DNA of 9,548 bases from JBHYGK01 sp051859045 (lineage in GTDB: Bacteria > Pseudomonadota > Gammaproteobacteria > Xanthomonadales > Xanthomonadaceae). The stretch is from assembly GCA_051859045.1 (NCBI GenBank), contig JBHYGK010000046.1, positions 1-9,548 of the forward strand, in the 5' to 3' direction. This document shows positions 1 through 6,507 of this stretch, one piece after another. Made by a program: the position numbers and the translations under genes. Positions within the stretch are counted from its first letter, which is position 1. Every line of letters starts with the position of its first letter. Below the pieces are notes generated by a model that was not told the DNA's origin, searched no databases, and saw only the letters and a list, made by a program, of their open reading frames with translations.

Positions 1-1
1 G

Positions 2-697
2 GCCGCGGACGCGGACGCGCGCCCCGCGACCGGGCCGGCCAGCCTCGACGGGCCGGCGCTCGGCGCGGCGATCCGCGCGGCGGGGCGACGCCAGGCGCCG
101 GCCTGGAGCGCGCTGTTCGCCCAGTGGGGCGTCGCCCCCGACGAGGCCGACCTGGCCGGCGCGGCCCGCTGCCCGCTGCGCTTCGCGCCGGCGGGCGACG
201 CGGCCGCCGCGGCCGCGCTGTACTGCGTGCGCGGGCGGGCCAGCCTGAGCACCCTCGCGGCGCTCGACCGCCCCGCGCTGCTGCGCCTGCGCGACGGCGG
301 CGGCGAGGCCTGGGCGCTGCTGCTGGGCATGGACGCGCTGCGGGTGCGGGTGCAGCTCGGCGGCGAGCGGATCGACGTCGACCGCACCGCGCTGGAAGCC
401 GCCTGGCCGGGCGAGTACGCCGCGATCTGGCGCGCGCCCGGCTTCCTCGACCTGCCGCTGCTGCCCGGCGCCAGCGGCCCGGCCGTGGACTGGCTCGCCG
501 CGCGGCTGGACGCCCGCGACGGCCTCGCCGCCGGCGCCGCCGGCCCTCGCACCTACGACGACGCGCTCGCGGAGCAGGTGCGGCGCCTGCAGGCGCGCTA
601 CGGCCTGGAGCGCGACGGCGTCGTCGGCCCGGCGACCCTGCTGGCGCTGATGGCCGAGGACGGCCCAGGCCCGCGCCTGAGCCGGAGCCTGCCGTGA
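2..697 (+). CDS. gspA: Type II secretion ATPase GspA/ExeA, C-terminal part (5' end outside window)
   Basis: The frame is open from base 2 to a TGA at 695-697 and gives 231 visible residues, so the start and the N-terminal AAA ATPase part lie upstream of the window. In ExeA-type proteins the cytoplasmic ATPase is followed by a membrane span, a periplasmic C39-peptidase-like domain and a peptidoglycan-binding domain. The visible part matches the last two. A C39-like stretch runs over about visible residues 30-148 (AWSALFAQWGV, then YCVRGRASLSTLAALDRPA). A PG_binding_1 domain covers about 155-218, with VDWLAARL at 162-169 and DGVVGPATL at 205-213. In Aeromonas, ExeA works with ExeB to help the secretin assemble through peptidoglycan. 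gspB starts 25 bp downstream, which supports the call. The family assignment is firm, but nothing can be said of the ATPase half. Confidence 0.88.
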   Translation, partial: AADADARPATGPASLDGPALGAAIRAAGRRQAPAWSALFAQWGVAPDEADLAGAARCPLRFAPAGDAAAAAALYCVRGRASLSTLAALDRPALLRLRDGGGEAWALLLGMDALRVRVQLGGERIDVDRTALEAAWPGEYAAIWRAPGFLDLPLLPGASGPAVDWLAARLDARDGLAAGAAGPRTYDDALAEQVRRLQARYGLERDGVVGPATLLALMAEDGPGPRLSRSLP

Positions 698-708
698 GCC
701 GGCCGGGC

Positions 709-715
709 GGGAGGG
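709..715 (+). promoter_or_regulatory. Ribosome binding site of gspB
   Basis: GGGAGGG lies 7 nt before the ATG at 723, in the short gap after the gspA stop. It is a strong purine-rich Shine-Dalgarno match and fixes the gspB start. Confidence 0.7.
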
Positions 716-722
716 CGCGCGG

Positions 723-1472
723 ATGTCGCTGATCCTCGAGGCGCTGCGGCGCTCGGAAGCCGAGCGCCGGCTCGGCGAAGCGCCCGGCCTGCACGCGGCC
801 GACGCCTGGCGCGCGCTGCCGGCGCGCAGCGGCGGCCGCGAGCGCCCGGCCTGGCCCTGGTGGCTGCTCGCGCTGGCGGTCACCGCGGCCCTGGCCGCGG
901 CCGCCGGCGCGTGGTGGCCGCGCGCGGACGTGGCGCCGTCGGCGGTCGCCCCCGAGGCGGCGACGCCCGCCGAGGCGGACGTGGCCCCGGTCGACGCGGC
1001 CCCCGCCCCGGACGTCGCCGCCGCGGACGTCGCCGCGCCGGCGGTGGCGCCTCCCGCCGGGGCGTGGCCGACATCGCCCGCGGTCGCGATCCCGTCGCCG
1101 CCGGTGCCGGTCGCGCCCGTGGCGCCGCCGCCGTCGCCGCCCGTCGAAACGATGGCGGCGGCGGCGACCGCGGCGCCGACGCCCCTGCCCTCGCCCGCCG
1201 ACGCCACGCCGCCGGTGCCCGGCGCCAGCGCCGAGGACGCGCGTCCCCCGTCGCTCGCCGCGCTCGATCCCGCCCGCCGCGCCGCGCTGCCGCCGCTGCG
1301 CCTCGGCCTGCACGTGTGGGACGAGGCGCCCGCGCGCCGCCGCGTGGTCATCGACGGCGAGCGCCGGGTCGAAGGCGACTGGGTCGCGGCCGACGTGCGC
1401 CTGGTGGCGATCGTGCGCGGCGGCTGCATCCTCGAGATCGACGGCCGCCGCTGGTGGCTGGGCGTCGCATGA
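723..1472 (+). CDS. gspB: Type II secretion assembly protein GspB
   Basis: The 249-residue product opens with MSLILEALRRSEAERRLGE, the usual GspB/ExeB N-terminal signature. One membrane span follows at about residues 44-65 (WPWWLLALAVTAALAAAAG). A long Ala/Pro/Val-rich linker of low complexity runs over about 66-178. A conserved C-terminal GspB domain follows (about 180-249, including LPPLRLGLHVWDE and the final GRRWWL). The topology is a short cytoplasmic N-terminus, a single inner-membrane anchor and a periplasmic C-terminal domain on an extended linker. GspB partners GspA in placing the secretin in the outer membrane. It sits directly after gspA with its own Shine-Dalgarno, and the pair is probably co-transcribed. 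No other type II secretion genes are in the window. The linker is the only part with unclear homology. Confidence 0.9.
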   Translation: MSLILEALRRSEAERRLGEAPGLHAADAWRALPARSGGRERPAWPWWLLALAVTAALAAAAGAWWPRADVAPSAVAPEAATPAEADVAPVDAAPAPDVAAADVAAPAVAPPAGAWPTSPAVAIPSPPVPVAPVAPPPSPPVETMAAAATAAPTPLPSPADATPPVPGASAEDARPPSLAALDPARRAALPPLRLGLHVWDEAPARRRVVIDGERRVEGDWVAADVRLVAIVRGGCILEIDGRRWWLGVA

Positions 1473-1488
1473 GCCGGGGCCCGCGCCG

Positions 1489-2169
1489 GTGTTCGTGAAC
1501 ATCCCGTCCCGGCGACGCGAGCGCCGGCGCTGGGCGACCTACGCGCTCGCCGCGCTGCTCGCGGGCGGCTTCGCCGCGATGCTGCTGGTCGACGACCGCG
1601 GCGCGCTGATGGCGCGCTGGGGCACGCTGGCCGATGCGCTCCCCGACAGCGCCGAGGGCTGGCACGCCGCGTTCGCCGGCGGCCGGATCGCCTCCCTGCT
1701 CACCGCCCTGTTCGTGCACGCGGATGCCGGCCACCTGCTCGGCAACCTGGTGTTCCTGCTGATCCTCGGCCTGCCGGCGGAGCGCACGCTCGGTCCGTGG
1801 CGACTGCTGCTGCTGTTCGGCATCGGCGGCGCGCTGGCGAACCTCGCCGCGGCCGCGGCGGTGGCGAGCCCGGAGCGGATGATCGTCGGCGCCAGCGGCG
1901 GCGTGGCCGCGCTCGCCGGCGCCTGGCTGGCGCTGTTCCCGCGCGCGAACGTGGGCATCGTGCTGCCGCTGGGGCTGTTCCTGGAATGGGTGCGCGCGCC
2001 CGCGGCCCTGCTGATCGCGGTGTGGGCGCTGCTGCAGCTGCTGTTCACCTTCGTCGGCCCCGCGTTCGGCGCGGTGGCCTGGTGGGCGCACGTGACCGGC
2101 TTCGTGCTCGGCCTGGTGGCCGGCCTCGCGTGGCGGCGCCCGCTGCGCCGGCGCGGCGGGGCCGACTGA
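1489..2169 (+). CDS. Rhomboid family intramembrane serine protease
   Basis: The 226-residue product starts at a GTG 16 bp after the gspB stop. A second GTG at 1495 is possible, but MFVNIP is a common opening for this subgroup. Rhomboids cut membrane proteins inside the bilayer with a Ser-His dyad. The visible motifs are H77 and GHLLGN (H82, N86) in the second helix, GASGG with the probable nucleophile S136, and AHVTGF with the probable partner H201 near the last helix. About six hydrophobic segments occur: roughly 17-34, 66-94, 103-127, 131-151, 155-190 (possibly two) and 199-215. The C-terminal tail is basic (RRPLRRRGG). It is probably the third gene of a gspA-gspB transcript. The last codons lie in a palindrome shared with the convergent ctpA. 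The family call is firm. The substrate is unknown, and a rhombosortase role is only a hypothesis. Confidence 0.88.
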   Translation: MFVNIPSRRRERRRWATYALAALLAGGFAAMLLVDDRGALMARWGTLADALPDSAEGWHAAFAGGRIASLLTALFVHADAGHLLGNLVFLLILGLPAERTLGPWRLLLLFGIGGALANLAAAAAVASPERMIVGASGGVAALAGAWLALFPRANVGIVLPLGLFLEWVRAPAALLIAVWALLQLLFTFVGPAFGAVAWWAHVTGFVLGLVAGLAWRRPLRRRGGAD

Positions 2170-2190
2170 GGCCGCGCGGCCTCAGTCGGC
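2161..2190. terminator. Perfect palindrome between convergent genes, probable bidirectional terminator
   Basis: The arms GCCGACTGAGGCC (2161-2173) and GGCCTCAGTCGGC (2178-2190) are exact reverse complements around a GCGC loop that is itself a palindrome. The rhomboid TGA (2167-2169) and the ctpA stop (2182-2184, complement) both lie inside the arms. In RNA from either strand it would form a 13-bp GC-rich stem. There is no T-tract on either side, so termination would be of the high-GC, U-poor kind or would serve as a 3'-end stabiliser. The convergent position supports a terminator. The mechanism is inferred. Confidence 0.7.
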
Positions 2191-3543
2191 GGCCGGCGTG
2201 GCGGCCGCGGCCGGGGGCGGCGCCGACAGGGCGGCCTCGGCCTTGAGTTCGGCGAGCGCGGCGTCGACCGGGCCATCGCCCTCGAGCACCACGCCGATCG
2301 CGTACTGGCCGTCGTCGACCTCCTCGTCGCCGCGCAGGTGGCCCGGCAGGTCGCTCTCGCGCAGGCCGCGCGAGGCGCCCTCGCCCTCGGGGTCGAGCAC
2401 GATGTCCGGCGCGATGCCCGCACCCTGGATCGAGCGCCCGCTGGGGGTGTAGTAGCGCGCGGTGGTGAGCTTGATCGCGTCGCCGTTGTCGAGCGGGAGC
2501 ACCGTCTGCACCGAGCCCTTGCCGAAGCTGCGCGCGCCCATCACCCGCGCGCGGCCGTGGTCGCGCAGCGCGCCGGCGAGCACCTCGCTGGCGCTCGCCG
2601 AGCCCGCGTCCTGCAGCACGATGATCGGGGCGCCGTCGAGCAGGTCGCCCGGGGTGGCGTTGAACTCGCCGTCGGAGAAGCCCAGCCGGCCGCGGGTGCT
2701 GACGATCAGGCCGTCCTCGAGGAAGCCGTCGGCGGCCTCGACCGCCGCGGTCAGCAGGCCGCCGGGGTTGGAGCGCAGGTCGAGCACGAGGCCGCGCAGC
2801 GCGCCGCCGGACGAGGCCTTGAGCTCGCGCACGATGCGCGCCGCCTCCAGCCCGGTGTCGCCCTGGAAGGTGGCGATGCGCAGGTAGGCATAGCCCGGCT
2901 CGAGCAGGCGGCCACGCACGCTGGCGATGCGGATCACCTCGCGCACCACCACCATCTCGCGCGGCGCGGCCTCGCCGTCGCGCAGCACGGTCAGGCGCAC
3001 CTCGGTGCCCGGCAGGCCGCGCAGGCCGAGGATGGCGCCGTCGACGCCGTCGACCTCGATCGGCTGGCCGTCGATCGCGGTGATCACGTCGCCGGCGCGC
3101 AGGCCGGCGCGCTGCGCGGGCGAGCCGTCGATCGGCGCGATCACGCGCAGGCTGCGGTCGGGCAGCTGCACCAGCTCGACGCCGATGCCTTCGTAGGCGC
3201 CCTCGGCGGACTCGTCGAGCGAGCGCGACTGCTCGGCGTCGAGGTAGGCGCTGTGCGGGTCGAGGTCGGCGAGCAGGCCGCGGATCGCCGCGCGCATCAG
3301 CGCGCGGTCGTCGACCTCGTCGACGTAGGCCTGCTGGATCGTGCGGTAGACGGCGACGTAGCGACGGATCTCCTCGATCGGCACGCCCTCGGGCGCCGGC
3401 GCGGCGGCGGCCGGTGCCGGTGCCGGTGCCGGGGCGGCGGGCGCGGCGGGCGCGGCCGGGCCCGCGGGGGCCTGCTGGGCCTGGGCGGCACCGGCCATCG
3501 CCAGCAGCAGGGCGACGGGGAGCAGTCGGGGGATGGAGCGCAT
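2182..3543 (-). CDS. ctpA: Carboxy-terminal processing protease CtpA/Prc family (S41)
   Basis: The 453-residue periplasmic serine protease has a Ser-Lys catalytic dyad. A signal peptide covers residues 1-22, with AQA before the cleavage site. An Ala/Pro linker spans about 24-52. An N-terminal helical part follows (EEIRRYVAVYRTIQQAYVDEV), with LDPHSAYLD at 94-102. A PDZ domain lies at about 118-197 (GIGVEL, then DGSPAQRAGLRAGDVI). The S41 core runs from about 200 to 385. Catalytic residues by family alignment are S317 in GSASASE, K342 in SFGKGSVQ, and Q346. VLDLRSNPGG at 253-262 and YYTPSGRSIQG at 364-374 are standard family motifs. The tail (about 386-453), with DLPGHL, ends in Pro/Ala residues and varies in the family. 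Such proteases trim or degrade envelope proteins including cell-wall hydrolases. It lies 88 bp after envC on the same strand and has a likely promoter of its own. The ATG at 3543 has AAGG 8 nt upstream. Confidence 0.92.
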   Translation of the reverse strand: MRSIPRLLPVALLLAMAGAAQAQQAPAGPAAPAAPAAPAPAPAPAAAAPAPEGVPIEEIRRYVAVYRTIQQAYVDEVDDRALMRAAIRGLLADLDPHSAYLDAEQSRSLDESAEGAYEGIGVELVQLPDRSLRVIAPIDGSPAQRAGLRAGDVITAIDGQPIEVDGVDGAILGLRGLPGTEVRLTVLRDGEAAPREMVVVREVIRIASVRGRLLEPGYAYLRIATFQGDTGLEAARIVRELKASSGGALRGLVLDLRSNPGGLLTAAVEAADGFLEDGLIVSTRGRLGFSDGEFNATPGDLLDGAPIIVLQDAGSASASEVLAGALRDHGRARVMGARSFGKGSVQTVLPLDNGDAIKLTTARYYTPSGRSIQGAGIAPDIVLDPEGEGASRGLRESDLPGHLRGDEEVDDGQYAIGVVLEGDGPVDAALAELKAEAALSAPPPAAAATPAAD

Positions 3544-3576
3544 GCGGTGGCCTTGGGGGGCGTGGGCGACGCGTCG

Positions 3577-3582
3577 ATCATA
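3577..3582 (-). promoter_or_regulatory. Candidate -10 element for ctpA
   Basis: On the minus strand the envC-ctpA gap contains TATGAT, five of six matches to TATAAT, in the context GCCTATGATCG. Transcription would begin near 3570 and leave a leader of about 27 nt before the ctpA ATG at 3543. No convincing TTGACA-like -35 is seen at 16-18 bp spacing, so the call rests on the -10 and its position. Confidence 0.45.
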
Positions 3583-3605
3583 GGCGGCGGCGTGGACCGC
3601 AGCCA

Positions 3606-3625
3606 GCGGCGGAACGCGCCGCCGC
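3606..3625 (-). terminator. Short GC hairpin just after the envC stop
   Basis: The arms at 3606-3612 and 3619-3625 (GCGGCGG and CCGCCGC on the + strand) pair over 7 bp around a 6-nt loop, starting 6 bp beyond the envC stop codon. There is no T-tract. It could reduce read-through into ctpA or mark an mRNA 3' end. A 7-bp GC stem is not rare in DNA of this composition. Confidence 0.3.
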
Positions 3626-3631
3626 GCGCGC

Positions 3632-4834
3632 TCAGCGGCGCTGCAGCCAGGGCCGCGGATCGACCGGCCGCGCGCCCTGGCGCAGCTCGAAGTACAGCGC
3701 CGCCCGGCCCTGGCCGCCCGAGCTGCCCACGGTGGCCACCGGCTCGCCGGCGCGCACCCAGTCGCCGGCGTCCTTGAGCAGCGCGTCGTTGTGCGCGTAC
3801 AGGCTCATCCAGCCGTCGCCGTGGTCGACGATCAGCAGCAGGCCGTAGCCCTTCAGCCATTCCGCGAAGGCCACGCGGCCGGGCGACACCACGCGCACCT
3901 CGGCGCCGGCGGTGCCGGCGACGAGCATCCCGGTGCTGCGGCGGCCATCGGGCAGGGTGCCGCCGAAGCCGGCCAGCACCGCGCCGCTGAGCGGCCAGGG
4001 CAGCGCGCCGCGGCGGGTGGCGAACGCGCGCGCCTCCTCGGGCTGGTCGGGGATGTCGGCGAGGACGTCGCGCAGGCGCTCGAGCAGCGAGGCGAGCGCG
4101 CGCTCGTCGCGCGCCAGCGCGGCGCGGCGGGCGTCGGCATCGCGATGGCGCTGCTCGAGCGCGTCGAGCAGCGCGCGTCGCTCCGCGCGGCCGGCGTCGA
4201 GCGCCGCGATGGCCACGGCCTGGGCATCGCGGCGCGCGGCCAGGTCGCCGCGCTGGGCGTCCACCTGCGCGGCCACGTCGGCGAGGCTGCGCAGTTCGGC
4301 CAGCAGGCCCTCGATGCGTGCGCTGCGGTCGCGCTGCAGGAAGCGCTGGTAGGTGAGGACGCGGGCGAGGTCGGCCACGCGGTCCTGGGCGAGCAGCAGC
4401 TTCAGCTGCTCGTGGCGCCCCAGCGCGTAGGCGGCGCGCACGAGCTCCGCCAGCGCCTCGCGCTGGGTCGAGAGCGAGGCCTCCAGCGCGACCTGCTCGG
4501 CCTCCAGCCGCGCGAGCTCGCGCTCGCCGGTGGCGATCGCCGACTCGGTGTCGCGCAGCTCGCGCACCGCCGCGGCGACGGTCGCGTCGGCCTCGCGCAG
4601 GCCCTCCGCCGCGGCGTCGCGCTCGACCGCGATCGCGCGCTGCTCCTCCGCCAACGCGTCGAGGCGGGCGCGGACGTCGGCCAGGCGGCGCAGGGCCTCG
4701 GCCTCGTCGCGGGCGCGGGTGGCGTCGTCGCCCGCCGGGGGCGACGCGTCCTGGGCCCGCGCCACCGGCGTCGCCGCCGCGCCGGCGACGGCCAGCACCA
4801 GCAGCAGCGCGAGCGACCGGGCCGGCGCGCGCAT
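3632..4834 (-). CDS. envC: EnvC-type murein hydrolase activator with degenerate LytM (M23) domain
   Basis: The 400-residue product has a signal peptide at about 1-28 (cleavage after VARA), a long Ala/Arg/Glu/Leu-rich coiled coil at about 38-260, and a C-terminal LytM/M23-fold domain at about 277-400. EnvC activates septal N-acetylmuramoyl-L-alanine amidases through its LytM domain and does not cut peptidoglycan itself. The C-terminus closely resembles E. coli EnvC as I recall it (GMLVAGTAGAEV, EWLKGYGLLLIVDHG, VGSSGGQG, LYFELR, PRPWL). The zinc-binding positions of active M23 enzymes are replaced: S300-T301 and L304 stand where H and D are expected, and A379 and Y381 replace the HxH pair. H338 and H348 remain. 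The ATG at 4834 is 5 bp after the gpmI stop with only a weak Shine-Dalgarno, which suggests translational coupling. The same frame stays open upstream through gpmI, but that part is a shadow. Confidence 0.9.
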   Translation of the reverse strand: MRAPARSLALLLVLAVAGAAATPVARAQDASPPAGDDATRARDEAEALRRLADVRARLDALAEEQRAIAVERDAAAEGLREADATVAAAVRELRDTESAIATGERELARLEAEQVALEASLSTQREALAELVRAAYALGRHEQLKLLLAQDRVADLARVLTYQRFLQRDRSARIEGLLAELRSLADVAAQVDAQRGDLAARRDAQAVAIAALDAGRAERRALLDALEQRHRDADARRAALARDERALASLLERLRDVLADIPDQPEEARAFATRRGALPWPLSGAVLAGFGGTLPDGRRSTGMLVAGTAGAEVRVVSPGRVAFAEWLKGYGLLLIVDHGDGWMSLYAHNDALLKDAGDWVRAGEPVATVGSSGGQGRAALYFELRQGARPVDPRPWLQRR

Positions 4835-4839
4835 CGCGC

Positions 4840-6372
4840 TCAGGTCGGCTCGACCAGCGAGCGCCCGGTCATCGCCGCCGGGATCGGCTGGCCGAGCAGG
4901 GCCAGCACCGTCGGCGCGAGGTCGCGCAGGGCGCCGCCGGCGCGCAGCGTCGCCGGACGGCCCAGGTAGACCAGCGGCACCGGGCCGACGGTGTGCGCGG
5001 TGTGCGCCTGGCCCGTGCTGGCGTCGCGCATCATCTCGAGGTTGCCGTGGTCTGCGGTGACCAGCATCTCGCCGCCGGCGGCCTCGATCGCCGCGCGCAG
5101 CGCGCCGAGCGCTGTGTCCACCGCCTCCACGGCCTGGATCGCGGCCGGCAGGCTGCCGGTATGGCCGACCATGTCGGGGTTGGCGATGTTGCAGATGATC
5201 GCGTCGAAGCGGCCGCTGCCGATGGCCTCCACCAGCTTCGCGGTGAGCTCGGGGCAGCTCATCTCGGGCTGCAGGTCGTAGGTGGCCACCTTGGGGCTGG
5301 GCACGAGGATGCGCTCCTCGCCGGGCCAGGGCTCCTCGCGGCCGCCGCTGAAGAAGAAGGTCACGTGCGCGTACTTCTCGGTCTCGGCGATGCGCAGCTG
5401 GGTGAGCCCCGCGCGCGCCAGGACCTCGCCGAGGGTGTCGCGCAGGTCCTCGGGCGGGAACGCCACCTGCATCGGCAGGCGCGCGTCGTACTCCGCGAGG
5501 CCGACGTAGGCGGCCAGCGCCGGGCGGCGCGCGGCGAAGCCGGCGAAGCCCGGCTGCACGAAGGCCGCCGAGATCTGGCGGGCGCGGTCGGCCCGGAAGT
5601 TGAAGCACACCACGGCGTCGCCGTCGGCCATCGGGCTGGCGCCGTCGATGACGGTCGGGGCCACGAACTCGTCGTTCTCCTCGCGGGCATAGGCCGCGGC
5701 CAGCGCGCTCGCGCCATCGGCGGCGACGTGCTCGCCGCGGGCCTCCACGATCGCGTTCCAAGCGCGCTCGACGCGGTCCCAGCGCTGGTCGCGGTCCATC
5801 GCGAAATAGCGGCCGCCGACGCTCGCGAGCCGGGCGTTGCCGACGGCCTCGCACTCCGCGCGCAGCGCCGCGAGGCTCGGGGCCGCGCTGCGCGGCGGCA
5901 TGTCGCGGCCGTCGAGCAGCGCATGCACGGCGACGCGCGGCACGCCGCGCGCCTTCGCCATCCGCAGCAGCGCGAACAGATGCTGCTCGTGGCTGTGCAC
6001 GCCGCCGGGCGAGAGCAGGCCGAGCAGGTGCAGCGTGCCGCCGCTGGCGATCACGCCGTCCATGGCCGCCAGCAGCACCGGGTTGGCCTGCAGGCTGCCG
6101 TCCTCGATCGCCGCGTCGACCCGGGTGAGGTCCTGGTAGACGACGCGACCGGCACCGAGGTTCATGTGGCCCACCTCGGAGTTGCCCATCTGCCCGTCGG
6201 GCAGGCCGACGTGGCGGCCTTCGGTGTGCACGAGGGTGTGCGGGCAGTCGGCGAGCAGGCGGCGCCAGTGCGGCGCGTGGGCCTGGGCGATGGCGTTGTC
6301 CTCGCGCTCCTCGCGATGGCCCCAGCCATCGAGGATCAGCAGCAGCACGGGCTTGGGCGTGGGTCGGCTCAC
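4840..6372 (-). CDS. gpmI: 2,3-bisphosphoglycerate-independent phosphoglycerate mutase
   Basis: This cytoplasmic glycolytic enzyme interconverts 3- and 2-phosphoglycerate through a phosphoserine intermediate and uses two divalent metal ions (commonly Mn). From the GTG at 6372 it has 510 residues, close to the E. coli length of about 514. Motifs numbered from that start are LDGWG with D15, GNSEVGH with the catalytic S65, GGVHSH (H126), DGRD (154-157), GGRYFAMDRD (R188), FRADRAR (R260, D262, R263), TEKY (K333), NPDMVGH (D400, H404), TADHGN (D441, H442) and TAHT (H460). All metal and substrate residues expected for the family appear present. I prefer the GTG over the ATG at 6402 because GGGG precedes the GTG at suitable distance, the ATG has no Shine-Dalgarno, and the extra ten residues do not resemble family N-termini. 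envC follows after 5 bp, a pairing common in proteobacteria. Confidence 0.95.
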   Translation of the reverse strand: MSRPTPKPVLLLILDGWGHREEREDNAIAQAHAPHWRRLLADCPHTLVHTEGRHVGLPDGQMGNSEVGHMNLGAGRVVYQDLTRVDAAIEDGSLQANPVLLAAMDGVIASGGTLHLLGLLSPGGVHSHEQHLFALLRMAKARGVPRVAVHALLDGRDMPPRSAAPSLAALRAECEAVGNARLASVGGRYFAMDRDQRWDRVERAWNAIVEARGEHVAADGASALAAAYAREENDEFVAPTVIDGASPMADGDAVVCFNFRADRARQISAAFVQPGFAGFAARRPALAAYVGLAEYDARLPMQVAFPPEDLRDTLGEVLARAGLTQLRIAETEKYAHVTFFFSGGREEPWPGEERILVPSPKVATYDLQPEMSCPELTAKLVEAIGSGRFDAIICNIANPDMVGHTGSLPAAIQAVEAVDTALGALRAAIEAAGGEMLVTADHGNLEMMRDASTGQAHTAHTVGPVPLVYLGRPATLRAGGALRDLAPTVLALLGQPIPAAMTGRSLVEPT

Positions 6373-6402
6373 GGTGGCCCCGGGTCGTAGGCAGGAAGTC
6401 AT

Positions 6403-6408
6403 AGTGTA
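6403..6408 (-). promoter_or_regulatory. Candidate -10 element for gpmI-envC
   Basis: The minus strand reads GCTACACT. TACACT matches four of six positions of TATAAT. Transcription would start near 6396 and give a leader of about 24 nt before the GTG at 6372. It would start inside the alternative ATG region at 6402, which supports the GTG. No clear -35 is present. Confidence 0.4.
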
Positions 6409-6459
6409 GCGAAGCGCCTAAACCCCGCGCGGGTCGCCTGCATCCGAGCACCGCTGTCG

Positions 6460-6476
6460 CGATGGCGCCGCCATCG
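6460..6476 (+). other. Hairpin followed by pyrimidine-rich tract, upstream of the VNG-repeat gene
   Basis: CGATGGC (6460-6466) and GCCATCG (6470-6476) pair perfectly over 7 bp with loop GCC, followed by TTCTTCCCTCC. It lies 31 bp before the ATG at 6508. It could be an operator, a weak attenuator or chance. The rest of the divergent spacer 6373-6507 holds the gpmI promoter candidate and a 10-bp palindrome, CCCGCGCGGG, at 6424-6433. I see no convincing -10/-35 pair for the + strand gene. Confidence 0.3.
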
Positions 6477-6496
6477 TTCTTCCCTCCAACGGACCC

Positions 6497-6500
6497 AGGA
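6497..6500 (+). promoter_or_regulatory. Ribosome binding site of the VNG-repeat gene
   Basis: AGGA lies 7 nt before the ATG at 6508. It favours 6508 over the in-frame ATG at 6514. Confidence 0.55.
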
Positions 6501-6507
6501 CACTCCC

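Noticed and set aside
124..732. Plus-strand frame of 202 codons at the left edge
   Set aside because: It overlaps the gspA fragment in another frame and is nearly all Arg, Ala, Gly and Pro.
2338..4969. Two long plus-strand frames (2338-3777 and 3791-4969) over ctpA and envC
   Set aside because: They are codon-phase mirrors of the true minus-strand genes and have no family features.
4993..6390. Long plus-strand open frame (465 codons) over gpmI
   Set aside because: It is antisense to a fully intact gpmI, and the His/Ala/Gln/Arg-rich translation has no recognisable domain.
6373..6402. ATG start for gpmI at 6402
   Set aside because: It has no Shine-Dalgarno, it overlaps the likely transcription start, and its ten extra residues are not typical of the family. 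The GTG at 6372 fits better.
4835..6451. Upstream extension of the envC frame across gpmI
   Set aside because: The envC protein has a clear signal peptide start at 4834. The upstream part overlaps gpmI in another frame and is Arg/Ala low complexity.
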